DNA of 56,207 nt from Astrothelium macrocarpum (lineage: Eukaryota; Ascomycota; Dothideomycetes; Trypetheliales; Trypetheliaceae): positions 1-56,207 of the forward strand of contig JAGEMR010000168.1 in NCBI GenBank assembly GCA_021030915.1, given 5' to 3'. A program made the position numbers and the translations under genes. This document shows, one piece after another, positions 22,427-34,004 of this stretch. Below the pieces are notes generated by a model, which was not told the DNA's origin, ran no database searches, and worked only from the letters and a program-made list of their open reading frames with translations. Numbering within the stretch: the stretch's first letter is position 1; each line of letters opens with the position of its first letter.

Positions 22427-23350
22427 CTAGACGCGAGCATTAGGATTCTTCGCAATTCCACATCGCTGCAAACATTCCTCAACGCCCAACGCAAGACTGA
22501 GCGGGATCGTCCCCTTGAACGCATCAATGTCCTTTCCGTCAATGCTGGTGGGGAAGCCCAGCGTCGCGTTCACAATCCCACTGTCAATGGCAAAGAAGTT
22601 TTGCGCAATCTCGCTCGTTCCTGGATCTTCGTTGCTCAGAGTGGCGACAAAAATGGCGTCGTCGCAGTTGCTGTTGAGCTGGTAGTGGATCGAACCCATT
22701 GGAAAGACGGTGGCCTGGAATTGCGAAAGATGGGAGGTGATGGGGGTGGTGAAGCCGCTCTCGAGGACGAAACCGGCATCGAGTTCGCCTTGGATGACCG
22801 TGAGGAACTCCGTGGCGCGGGGGTGCGTGTGGGGGGTGTTCAGACCGCAAGGGTTGAGAAAGGCGACTGCGGTGGAGAGCCCGAGGCCTGTGAGGATGGG
22901 GAAATTGTCGATGCCAGCGAGGGCAATACGACCGCCTTTTGGAAATGTATTAGTCTTGCGCAAAAGCACAGATGTTGCAAATTGGGGATCTGGCTACAGC
23001 AACTCACCATGAGAGCCTGGCGCCTCAGTTGCCTGGTTGAAGTCGAACACGACCTTTTCCTTGAGAGCATCTCCCTGGAGAAGGTTTCCACTCCCATCTG
23101 TGAGAAGCAAATTGAAGCGGTCTACAGAGGTCGGCTCGTCGAGGAGCTGGCTGGCAAGCAACTTGTTAGCAGCTGCTGCGGAAGATGCCTCCGCAACAGC
23201 TGTAGTTACTTCGGCAGCAGTCGTGAATGTGGAAGTCGCGATGGTAGCTACAGAGGCTGTATTAGACCAAGAAAAAGATTGGCTTACGGCCGGCATCGCT
23301 TGAACTGAGGCCGCTGCGAGAGCAGCAGCGAAGGCAAGTATAAAAGACAT
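22427..23350 (-). CDS. Secreted cupin (germin/spherulin-1-like) protein
   Basis: Exon 1 (23008-23350) and exon 2 (22427-22935), joined over a 72-bp intron with a GACTAATAC branch site, encode 283 residues. The first about 20 residues (MSFILAFAAALAAASVQAMP) form a signal peptide, followed by an Ala/Thr/Ser-rich helical stretch. A single cupin domain follows: motif 1 has HTH...E (GLNTPHTHPRATEFLTVIQG) and motif 2 has FPMGSIHYQLN, so all four metal ligands of germin-like proteins are present. The family is extracellular and usually linked to stress, sporulation or cell-wall functions. Membership of the polyketide cluster is not indicated by the domain; only position suggests it. The gene looks intact. 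Confidence 0.88.
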
Positions 23351-25138
23351 TATGAGACTTTGACTAAAGACTGTCTGGATCACGACGCTGAACGAAAGAC
23401 GTAGAGAGATGATATGTGGACGAGTTCAATGTTCTGTTGCTTGAGAGATGTTGTTTTGCTGGTTGTTGAAGAGCTCAATATATACTCCATCATGTCTCGG
23501 ATGTCTCCTATTCCAGCACCCAAAAGCCATTCCTAAAATATCACTTCATTGATTGCAGCATCCTTCAGGTTCCGATATCTTGCCATTAAGGAACATTTCG
23601 ATCTCTCCCTCATTGTAGATGGAAGTCCAGCTGGTCAATATGCGCCTCCAAATCCCGAGCTAGTCAACATTTGACTTTGAAGATTAGTGGCAAAAGGCCA
23701 AAGATGGACTACTTTAGATTCTGCTGGCTGATATTCGGAGTTCTGTAGATCCCGAGACAGCTGAAGTACTGTGCCGCATGAATATGTCGCGTGGTAATCT
23801 TTACCAAATTAGACCAACAAGCACCCTTGGTGAGATTGAGTCTCCATTCGTTAAGCCTTCATGCGCGAATGTCTTGAGTCGCAATCTAAATCAGCAACAA
23901 CACCTAACCTAGACAGGTCCATGATATTTGCAAAGCGGAACCGTCTTATCGAGACTGGCTTCTTGCCTCTATTGCTATGTATACAAGCTTCTTTCAGATG
24001 TGCTGATCCACGGATTTTATTTCATGGTGCAGTCTCAATCACTCAATAAGTAAAGGAGTAAGGACAGTGTTTGAAGTTTTGACGCGTGTGTAGGGTAGAC
24101 CTCGGAAAGTTTCTGAGATCACATAAATTAGCAAAGTCAGGTCTAATATTCGCATGGAATGCTTCATAGACGCCACTTCGTAACAACAAGCTTACACAGC
24201 CTTGGCAAAGAGCTTATTCCAATGACACCATCACATATCGCCGTCCAAACTCGTAGCGTTCACGTGTCAAAGCGCTCAGCGCTAAACTCTGGCAAGCTAC
24301 CCAAGTTATTGCGGCCCGATGCTAATGCAATTCGGAAGTCGAAGAGTCGATGGATTTGCACCTAACGGACAAGGTGAGCTCGGTCCCATTTCCTATCTCG
24401 TACCTTAGTAGGGCCCATGCAAAGTCGACAGTTTTAGAAACGGCCTTTCTCCTATTACAGACATCTTTTTGTATGGAAAATCGCCACCCAGCTTTAAATT
24501 TTTGAGAGAAAACCTCGCGGAAAAATCATCGCAACTCCTCATACAGAATTTCTATCATATTTCACACCAAATCTTACATAAACTTTAAATCGCAAATGAT
24601 ATCTTTCTTGGCACTAAACCTTAAGCTGTTTTCTGCGAATTCAAATTACTATGTGAAAGTTTGGCGTACATTTGGGGGGGTTCTTTGTGTTTGGAAGCCG
24701 GGCAGCTTCGGGGGGCCACTTCTTTACCAGCCGACTTACCCTAAGCTGCGGTAGTGCAAGTCCGCGCCACTCTTGAGCCAGCCATGAGGGACTCTGAGCC
24801 AGCCACGAGACTTTGAGCCAGCCTCAATCCATCCTGAGCCAGCCTAAATCGACCCTCATTCAATGTGAAACCAAAGCGAAATGAGTTGTAGGGGCTAGGT
24901 TCAATTGAGAATTGAAGAGGGTACTATATTTGCTATACGCTAGTACGAATATGGTAAGATCTATCGGTACTTACCCGCTGAGCTCCGAAACAAGCCCAAA
25001 TGAGAGATATTTTCCTTGGACAGCCAGCGCAACGATTACAAGAGCTATCCGTACGCAATCCGGATTGTCGAATCCTATGAAAGCGAGCCCAACATCAGAA
25101 TAGAGAAATCCGGATCATTCAATTCCCAAATCTCTCCT
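23351..25138. other. Intergenic region between cupin and P450 genes, no gene seen
   Basis: About 1.8 kb upstream of the cupin and downstream of the P450, both on the minus strand. It holds a TCG-N5-CGA sequence (TCGGAAGTCGA, 24332-24342, one position off the AflR consensus) and a four-fold spaced repeat at 24774-24844. No frame shows a recognisable domain. Confidence 0.5.
24774..24844. repeat. Four spaced copies of TGAGCCAGCC
   Basis: TGAGCCAGCC recurs four times at roughly 20-bp spacing (starting near 24774, 24795, 24814 and 24835) with unlike sequence between. It lies about 300 bp beyond the 3' end of the P450 gene. Origin and function are unknown; it may be a minisatellite relic. Confidence 0.6.
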
Positions 25139-27036
25139 CTATTTAGCCCTTTTTGTAACGCGGACTGGGAGATCTTTACCAAGCCCAATACTGACATTGG
25201 CTTTGATGTCATCATAGAGCATCTTGATGCTATTGTCTCTTGTGGCTTCCCACGCAAGCTGATTGTTGCCTCCATGCTTTTTCAACTCTGCTTCGTCAAC
25301 AACCAGCTCCAAGCTGTAATCCTTGAACAGGGTTGCCATCACCGACGTCATCTCGATTTGTGCAAAAGCTCGGCCAGGGCAGGCTCTCCCACCAGCGCCG
25401 AATGCAGACCAAGTTGGGATCTCCCCATCGTCCTCCCCAACTTCGTCGGGCTTGTCGTCAGTGCCTAGCCACCTGTCAGGATTGAAGTAAAGTGCCGGGG
25501 AGTCAGAGAGTGCTGCTCTTCTCTCGGCCGACACCTGAGGCCTCTTCCAGATCCCAAGGTTACGAGCTGCAGCTGCGTTGTTGGTCAAAGCCAGAGTATT
25601 CGAGGGTAGTTCATGGGATTTACCGTGGGAGTCTACAAGACTGACAGGTGCAAATACTTTACGCATGATGAAGGAGGCAGGGTTGTAGAGGTAGAGCACT
25701 TCCTTTTGCACTGCGCCAACATACCCTCTCTGAAGGGGGAGGAAATCTTTCTCAGCAGTCCACTCGCGTTTTGGTCTGTCACCAAAATGTTCGTCCAACT
25801 GTTCTTGTATGCGTTTCTGATACTCCGGATAGATGGCTAAAAGGACACAGGCAAAGCCTAAAGTACCCCCAGTAGTCTCATGCCCAGCAAGTAGGGTGAC
25901 AAATATATTTGACGTAACGTTTTCTTTTGACAGTGGCCGCTTGCCAGTGATTTCCGGATCAGCCGCTGACATGACAATAGTCTCTAGTCCTGATTAATAC
26001 ATCGTAATACGAACAAAGGCAGGTTATAATCACCCAACATGGTTTTATCTCGTTTATTTGCCAGCTTTTTGAGATCATCACTGGCACCCTCCTGCAGCTC
26101 TTCCAAATATTTAGTCATCTCAGTAAAAGCCATGTATGCTTCGTGCGAAGTTTTACCAGGCAGTTTACCAAGCAGCAGCCTCGGTATCATAAAGACGACT
26201 CCTAACCTGCTAATTATCGTGAATAAAGCTTTATCGAACGGCCATTGATGACCAGGGGGCAAATCTTTCGCAGTTCCTATGTCGCTCCACTCCAATCTCT
26301 TATTGAAGAACCTGCTCGAAATGACGTGAAGAGCCAGCTTAGAAGTCCAATATCGGATGTTTGGGATAATAGAATTTTCATCTTGAAGCCAGTGAATAGC
26401 AAGCGTTTCAGTCTGATGTTGAGACTCCTCCCAGACAAGGGTATTCGTGGAGCCACCAAAGCCCGTAGTTACAGCCTTGCGATGTGCCTTCCATTCGTCT
26501 CCGTCGACGGAAAGAATGTTCGGTCCCCAAACATTCATGAACTTGAGAAGCTCTACTGGCGTTTCTATTTTCGGCTGAAGAGTGAAGAGCTGATGAATCA
26601 CAGCATTATCGGCGGACCACAATATGTTTCCATTTGGGGTAGCTAGTATGACATTGTCGGCGTTAGCTTCGGTAAAGGGCTTGTGCCCGTTTTTCCAGAG
26701 TGAGAAGAGTTGCGCAAGTCTAAGTCATTAGTAGGGCGTGGAAGCAAGGCATCGAATCTCTTACAAGAGCCACGGACTTGTCCAAGACTGCGGAAGAAGC
26801 TGAAGAACAGGAACAAGCAAAGGAGATAGTAACAACCACCAAAGATCAGAGATGTGTACCCTATGAAAGTGAGTTTCAGCTTTACTCTGGTCATCGTTTC
26901 GACATGCTTACGGAGAATAGTATACTGGAAACCCCGTTTTCATCGCAATCCGATAGTTTTGTCTCCATTTTAGAGTCTTGTAGAACAACACCACAAGGAT
27001 CAATCCTAGTGAGCTTGTGAGAAGGATGCCGGCCAT
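25139..27036 (-). CDS. Cytochrome P450 with altered ExxR motif
   Basis: Exons 26912-27036, 26765-26860, 26034-26719 and 25139-25989 (introns 51, 45 and 44 bp, all GT-AG) encode 585 residues. An N-terminal membrane anchor (about 1-20) and a second hydrophobic stretch (50-75) precede the P450 fold. The C-helix WKAHR, the I-helix oxygen-binding AGHETTGG and the heme loop FGAGGRACPGRAFAQ with its Cys ligand are all intact. The K-helix ExxR, almost invariant in P450s, reads EVLY, with Tyr in place of Arg (codon at 25691-25693). This could cripple heme-pocket assembly or mark an unusual enzyme. A P450 near an emodin-type cluster could hydroxylate or oxidatively couple the anthraquinone (ClaM in cladofulvin synthesis is a precedent), but no direct evidence ties this gene to the pathway. 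Confidence 0.88.
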
Positions 27037-28151
27037 GATGCGTGGTTAGTAATATTGCGAAGACCTAAACAAACGTGCTACGTATTCGCGTCTTAGAAAG
27101 GCTACTGGCGTAGAAGAGAACGCACGGCGCAAAGTCCGAGAAAACATGACTCGACGGAAAGCCGGTTGATATGCCATGGTTGATCTTCTGGCAAAGAGTG
27201 AGAACCTAAATTCGTGGCACAGCACCGTCTTTGCCACATTGCGGGCTAACTCTGACGGCTGGTGTAAAGTGGAGGTTTTGTCAGCAACCCTGATGATTAT
27301 GTATACTTGGAAACGCAAACAAGATGGCCTATGATAGGCACCTGCAAAATTTATGCTGGGTCTCTCAAAGGAGTCTCTTTTGTGATAGAAATGCAACTAC
27401 CTATTGCTATCCTTGCACATCAATGCTTCATGCCCAACCACGTTGCACATTCTCTATCCATCAACTCCAAGGGCCATGCCTCTCTCGTACAACCAACGCT
27501 CACAAACAAAGCAAAGACTTGTGTCGGTCTCTTACAACTTCGCAGTATCTTCTTCACGCTCGCAATGCCCTAAATGCACGGCAATGACATCATCTTCCAG
27601 ACTACGAAGTCGCTCCACAATAAGTCTAACGACAAAATTCCCCCTTGGGGAGGTAATAAAAAACAATAGATAAATAAAGATGACAAAAGATAGGGGCTAA
27701 TGGAAATGTCGCTGAACGCAAGAAAGCGAGAGACCGGGGTAGTATCCAAGATAATCAGTTGATAGGCAGACGCAAGGTGCCTCGTTGTGTGCAAAACTAC
27801 TAGCAATTCGAGCTATCAACGCCTGCTCGTAGCAAGAATATCTCGACGATGACGGCCTTTTTTGGTAATGACGGATAGATGGCGTATGAGATTGTATTGA
27901 GATAGCGGCTGTTCTGCGAGTAAATGGATTTGTTTCCACGACGTGGTTCGAATGGGATGGACAGCCGAGACGAGCCGATGATGGTATTCAGATAAACGTC
28001 GATATCATATCATGGGGGACCTCTTATGTTGTTTTCCCTCCATGTTCAAGACGGTGGCCCATTTCCCAAGGTGCGCTAGATGTTTCAAACATCTGTGTAA
28101 AAGGGGTTCTCCACCTTTTTTTAATGTGCTGTACCGTGCTGTAAGATTTCG
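27037..28151. other. Intergenic region upstream of P450, no clear gene
   Basis: About 1.1 kb. A 43-codon minus-strand frame ending at 27046 begins with an arginine-rich, mitochondrial-presequence-like stretch (FRRVMFSRTLRRAFSSTPV). It has no further domain and would lie in the P450 5' leader. Nothing else stands out. Confidence 0.4.
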
Positions 28152-31100
28152 TCATACGAGCACCCACTCACTCCCCCTTTTGATGAATTTGTCCAGCAAA
28201 AGCCCTACATCTGCAAGCACAAACCGACAGATGTAGAAGCCAAAGAATTCCGCTGCGTGTTTGGAACTAAGTTCGAGGCCGACATACGCCGAGGACGAGC
28301 TTTTGAGGCCGGGGTCTTCCACTTGGCGAGCGATTTGGTCTGCCAAACAAGTTAGTGGCAAGCAAGAAAGACGCAAATGAGATTCCACAGGTGCGAAACA
28401 AAAGAACAGACGTACCAAGAACCTGCACCGCATCGCACAGCCGCGCCAAGCTTCCCATATAATTTCCCATCCCACCAAACGCACTAAAATCCAACGCAGC
28501 CACATTCCTCTTTGCAAAGCGCGGATTCGACAAACTCGTCATCGGCAGCGTCGGCATGGTAATGCCCACGCCGTCCCTCGCCTCTCGATCCCGAAACGTC
28601 ACCGATCCCGCCACGGACGAAACCGCACTTCCCATGGTGCCCACGCCGAGCCCCGCGCCCGACGAGTTCTTCGACCGCAGCTTCCGCCACCCAGACAGAT
28701 AGTTCTTCCCGCCACTGCTCATCTTCCTCGACGAGCCCACGCTGCCCGCCGCAATACTCCCCGCATCGCCATCCGCGCCCGCCAGCAAATTCCCATCCAC
28801 ATCCGCATCGCGCCACAGCGCGCCCACGCCCTGCACGCCCACCTCGCCGCCCAGCTTCTTGCCCAGCGCGGCCTGCACGGAGTCCATGACGCTTTCGAAC
28901 GCGGCGAGCTCCTCCGCCACGCGCTCCACCTCGCCGATCCCGCCAGCAGTAGTAGTCGCGCCATCCTCGTCGACTCCGCCGCCGACGAGACCCAAGCCGC
29001 CACCGCCGCCACCCCCCACGCCCTCCCACCCGACCCGCACCTTCTCGAGCGCGGCGGTGAGCAGGTCGCACGCGGCGACCTTGTCGTCGAGCGCGCGCAC
29101 CTTGACGCCGCGCACGCCCCAGACGTCGCGGGGCACGAAGAGCTTGGTGGAGAGGTACCCCCCGCGCGGGTGCGCGAGGGTTTGGTAGATGGCGCGGAGC
29201 AGCCAGAAGGGGCGGAGGCAGGGGGAGGTGGGGCAGGGTTCGAGGGGGAGGGGCGCCGTGGTGGCGCCCGGGAGCGGGAGGGAGGTGCTGGCCGTGGTGG
29301 AGATAGGGTTGTTGGGGTGGGGGGATTGGGGGGAGTCTTCCGGGTGTGGGAGGTCGGAGGTGAGCAGGAGGTGTCGCATGGCGCCGGTGGAGGGCCCGGA
29401 GAGGACGGCGTCGGTGGAGGAGGGGAGGAAGGTGGAGGCTGCGCTTGGGGTGGTGAGGGAGGTGGAGGCGAAACTGGGTGTGGGGAGTTGTTGGGAGGCG
29501 GAGGTGGTTGGGCGGCGGAAGGTGGTGGATTGGGGGGTGAAGGTGCCGGTGCTGTTGAGGGCGAGATTGGGGCTGGTGCCGAGGCCGACGGGGATGGTGG
29601 TGTCAGCGCTGGAGAGACCGGTGGCGGATGGCGGAGAGGAGATGGATGTGGTACGACCGCGGGATGAGAGGGAGAGAGAGGACTGGTTTTTCTTAAGAGC
29701 TGGACGAGATGTGGAAGATGGTGAATCGGAACGAGATGGGCCAGTGCCATCGTTGGATTGGGTTTTCGATAGCTGAGGCAGTGTTGGAGAGAGGGGGACT
29801 TCTTGTGAATTGGGAGTCAGGGTGCGCTCGAGCTCTGGCCGTGTTACTCTCAGCGTGCTATCTTCAGATCGATCGGTGAAAAACGCAGCTGCGGCAGTTT
29901 TCGGAGCTTGAAGAGAGTCATTTCGCGGCGTCAGCAACGGGCCTTCGGCGACCCTGGTCGATTGCAATCTCGCAGATTGAGGGCCATTGCTAACTGGTTT
30001 CGTCTCAATCTTGAGTTGTTTCGGTGCTTGGCCTGAGAATCTCCTGGTTGAAAAGCTACCAGAACCGCTGATTGGTCGTGATAGCCCAATGCCTGAAGTC
30101 GTGGAAGATGCACTGGTGGGGACAAAAGTAGTGTCTGGTAATGGCGGTGGAATCGAGGGTGGTTTTGATTTTATCTGTTGAGACATCCGCCTCGATTCTT
30201 GATCTTCAGCAACGGTAGTCAAGGAAGTACCAGCTGTCGCCCGCCTTGATCCTGCCGAGCTCTCCCAAGTGCTTCGCGTGTATCCACTTGAGCCTGATTC
30301 TCTTGGCAAGGAAGGTTTATTCGGAAGCCCAAAGTCGAAGCCATCGTCCAGCATATATTCCTTTGTCATCTCATCCAGCATTCGCTCTTCCTCGTCATCT
30401 TCTTGAGTCCCATAAGGTATTGCCACACTATCTCTCACGTGAGGGATATTGTTTTCTTCCAACAATCGTTTTCGCTCTCTCTCCCTGGCCGCCTGTATGA
30501 CTTCCTCTCTCTTTGCTTCCCGCACCCGTTCTTTTGCAAGTTCTACATTTCGCCTGGCCTGCATGACAAAATCTGTACCCACTGGTCCCGATACGTCATC
30601 CTCGTATGGCTCGAATCCATCGTCATAAGCAGCTTCCACTGCGGCGTCAAATGCTGCATCAAACTCGGCCTGGGACTGCCCACTGGGGTTCCGTAAATGT
30701 TTCCTCTTGATTCCTAACCTTGGGTCTATCGAATGTACTGAAGATGCGCAGGAAGAGTCTGATTCATCGATGGTGTCCAACCAGCTCATTGATTCCGCTT
30801 GACTTTCCGCTGGGCGCTGTTCTTCTATCGACGGGCGAGAGTAATTCGTTTCTTTTCTTACCGGACTGGCCGGGAGCTCCGTCGGAGCTGATGGCAGCTG
30901 CACTGCACGTGGTGAGCGCGGCGATAATGGTTGAGGCATCAATGTCCTATCTCCAGGATCCAGCATTGATTCCTTGACCTCCAAAACCTGCGTTTTGATC
31001 GGTGGTCTCGAAATGCCCCAGCTTGACTCCAAGAAAGCTGATTTGGGTACTGATTTAGGCAAGGATGACTCTACATCACGGATTGCTGTCGAGATTGCAG

Positions 31101-32429
31101 ATTCTCGGAAGCGTGGCGGTTCTGATGGTTTCGGTGTTCGTGACCGTGCGTCAACATCTGCGGATGGGTCGTTCACTATTCTCGTAATGGTTGCAGTTCC
31201 AATGACAGCAGGCTCATCTGTCACCGAACTCAATGAAAATGTTTTCCGTGATTGGCTACTTATTGACTCTTCACTCATGGGCCTTTGCGGTAACGTCTTT
31301 CCTCCTGTCTCTTGATCCTGCGGCTCCAGCGCATGCAATTCATCTATCCGGTTCAGATAGGTTTGTCGCTATGAATCATTGGTTAGCATTTCCTTCAAAT
31401 CCATTTCATGGTGAATTCCTGGAAATTTTCGACTCACAATGGCCTCCAGCTTCTTTCTATCCTCTTCCCCCGAACTCCTCTCCATCACACTCTGTAACAA
31501 CTTGCATGCATCGCTATAAGCCGTAATGGCCCCTTCGAAATTCTGTGCATTGTCCAATACCACAGCAGTATTCGCCTTTTGTAGCGCCTTTGCCAACATG
31601 GCTTTCTTGTCCTTGTCAGCGCGCCTATCGCGCCGGTCGCTATTCCGCGACTGAGAATCCCGATCAATATTGCTGGCGCTGCGGTCATCGAATCGAGAGG
31701 CGTCGCTGGTGCTGCGATCACGTCGACGCGTCGTGTCTATTTCGTCGCGATTGTTCTTGCGCTTTCCAGTCGGTGTCCGGGCGCGATTGGTGGTGTCGGG
31801 AATGGTGGTGGAGAGTATAGGGCCTGTCGAATTTGTTATGCGACGTGGCGATTTGACCCGTGGTTGCTCTGCGTCTTTCTCAGGGGCTGTTCTTGTTCGA
31901 GGCTGTAATGGCGGTCGCTTTTTGCTGTCAGGAGTCGAAAGGGATTTGGCGTCGAGCGAAAACGAAGTTGAAGATTGTGCGGTCGGGGTGATGGGCCCTG
32001 CAGTAGATGGCGTGCGGGATGCTGCAGCAGAGAGGGTATGTGCGTCGGCAACGGCCTGCGAGAGGGACGGAAGGGTGACAATTGGCGGTAAGGCGTTTAG
32101 GGGCAATGAAGGCACGGCGGGAGTGGGAGAGGAAGCTTGCCTCTTGCGAGGACTCGGGGGGGAGCGATTTCGTTTTTGCAGGCGTCTCGGGGATGAGGGT
32201 GAGGAATTTGCGTTGTTGTGTGCATTGTTGTTCGCACTCCCGCTCAACCTCTTGGAAAAGCTGCTCAATCGGCGATGGCCCTGGGACGAGAGACTGGAAG
32301 CGGTCGACTGGGACCACCGATTTAGGTTACCCAGTCCTTCTCGAAGCGGTGCCGGGTTCTCTTGTGCGACGTGAGCGAGGCTTGAACGACGCCTAGAGGT
32401 GCCAGCGGGCGGTGGCTCGACAGGACCAC

Positions 32430-32461
<32 letters not shown>

Positions 32462-32634
32462 CTGGCACCATATGGCGCAGTCGTGGGACGAGAAGTGGTG
32501 GTGCCAGCAGAGTTCAGTGAAGAAGTGCGCTTGACGGCAGTGGCAGTCGAGGAGGAGATGGAATTGGATCGCGAATGGGGCTTCTTCCGGGAACGCGAGA
32601 CGTGGTTGGAGGAGCCCGCAGTGGAGTGGAACAT
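28152..32634 (-). CDS. Large MIT-domain protein of unknown function
   Basis: Exons 31438-32634, 28416-31368 and 28152-28339 (introns 69 and 76 bp) encode 1445 residues. The N-terminal 340 residues are Ser/Arg/Pro-rich and disordered with a poly-Ala run encoded by a GCA/CAG microsatellite (about 32435-32462). An MIT-like three-helix domain follows (about 343-410: KKAMLAKALQKANTAVVLDNAQNFEGAITAYSDACKLL and on), which in other proteins binds ESCRT-III tails. The exon junction falls inside its last helix (EAI|RQTYLNRIDEL). A long disordered middle with a charged coiled-coil-like stretch (FVMQARRNVELAKERVREAKREEV, about 640-665) and a folded C-terminal region of about 330 residues (ending ...LLLDKFIKRGSEWVLV) complete it. 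It looks like a conserved cellular gene outside the biosynthetic cluster, perhaps acting in endosomal sorting or cytokinesis; that role is inferred only from the MIT domain. Confidence 0.85.
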
Positions 32635-34004
32635 TGAGGACGACGGAAGGAATCTGGCACAGTCGTACTATTGGCACATGCCGGCTGATGTCGGTGAGAG
32701 CGAACGAGAAAGGGCGTCAGAGGGGATCCGGATGCAAGGCGAGCACTGAACTAAGCACCTAATGCCAGACGCAATGCAAGAAGAGACAGCGTTTCGGCGC
32801 GAGTCAGGATCGAAGATGGGGCCAGTGGGGTGCACGCAGGCCAGAGGGATGCAATTCCTATAAAGCCGGCAGAGCGAGAGGAGAGAGAAGAAAAGCGACG
32901 AGAAGGCTGACGATAGCCTCCAGCCCAGCGATTGGCGATGGCCACCAGTTTCGGCGCCTGAAACATGCAGCAATTGCTGAGGCTTGTGGGTAAAAGGTTT
33001 TTCCTCTCGATTGCGGTAGGGAGTTGCATCCACGTCGGAGAGCAGAGAGATCGGAGACGCCTGCAAATCAACTCGAATTGACTCCAACTCGACTCAACTC
33101 GACTCAACTCAACTCTCAGCCTTTCTGCTAAACCTACTAAACCTGCTAAATGTACAAAATCTACGAAAATCCACTGACCATCTCCCCTTAGTTGCCGTGC
33201 GCATGGCTCCCACATGTCTGGCGCAGCCACGGCCCTGATGGCCCGTTTCTCGGAAAACGCCACTCGGTCGTGTTGCTTTTGCTTGACTTGCATTGATGGA
33301 ATCCGCCCCAGCTCCAACACCGTGGGTGAGCATCACGACCAACTGGCCATGGATACGCCATTCCGCACCTACAGTACCTGACTGACACGCTGCATGCATA
33401 CACAGCCTGATGGCCAGCTGTTCCCTCTGCCTTGTCAGCGCTCCTTGGGCTGAGCATCATTTCCCTTCCGGGACACGCATTCCCAGACGAGACGGCAGCG
33501 TGCCGTGAATACGAATGCTGAGAGCTTAATCCCTTTTTTTCCTTTCTGGTCTTCAAGTCGGCCGAGCTTCCGGCCCGTTCCTGAATATTTTCCTTGAGAT
33601 CTTCCCCAGACGGGTATCACGATACCCGCGGTTCAGGCTTGCCATCCAATCTGTCCTAGGGTCTTGAGGCAACTTCTGGGATCTGGGATGCAGAAAATTT
33701 GTATTCGACCACAGTCCTGATGATTTTATTTCATTATCTTTTATTTCATCTCTCAGAACACAAATCAAATTCGCAGATGCACTGCCTACGAATGATGTTC
33801 TGCATCTATTGCCCCACTCTAGTGTTGTCGCTGCAATCATTTCTAAAATCATTTCTGAAATCATGCTACCTCTCATCGTCTTTGCAAATGGCTACCGAGA
33901 AATCTCCGGACGCCACTAATGCCGAAACTGTCATGCTATCGTGACCGCTACGAACCCAGTTCACGCCGCCATCCATATCAATCATCATTCATGAAGTTGC
34001 AAGT
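32635..34004. other. Upstream region of the MIT-domain gene, no gene seen
   Basis: About 1.4 kb between the MIT-domain start and the 3' end of the COP9 subunit gene. It contains a small ACTCAACTCG-type direct repeat at about 33080-33112. The overlapping frames on both strands have no recognisable domain. Promoter and 5' leader are expected here. Confidence 0.5.

Noticed and set aside
27046..27177. 43-codon minus-strand frame with a mitochondrial-presequence-like start
   Set aside because: It ends 10 bp before the P450 start and has no mature domain; more likely 5' leader sequence.
28484..29776. Long overlapping frames on both strands of the MIT-domain gene's GC-rich region
   Set aside because: They are Gly/Arg/Pro/Ser-rich shadows of the real minus-strand frame caused by high GC content.
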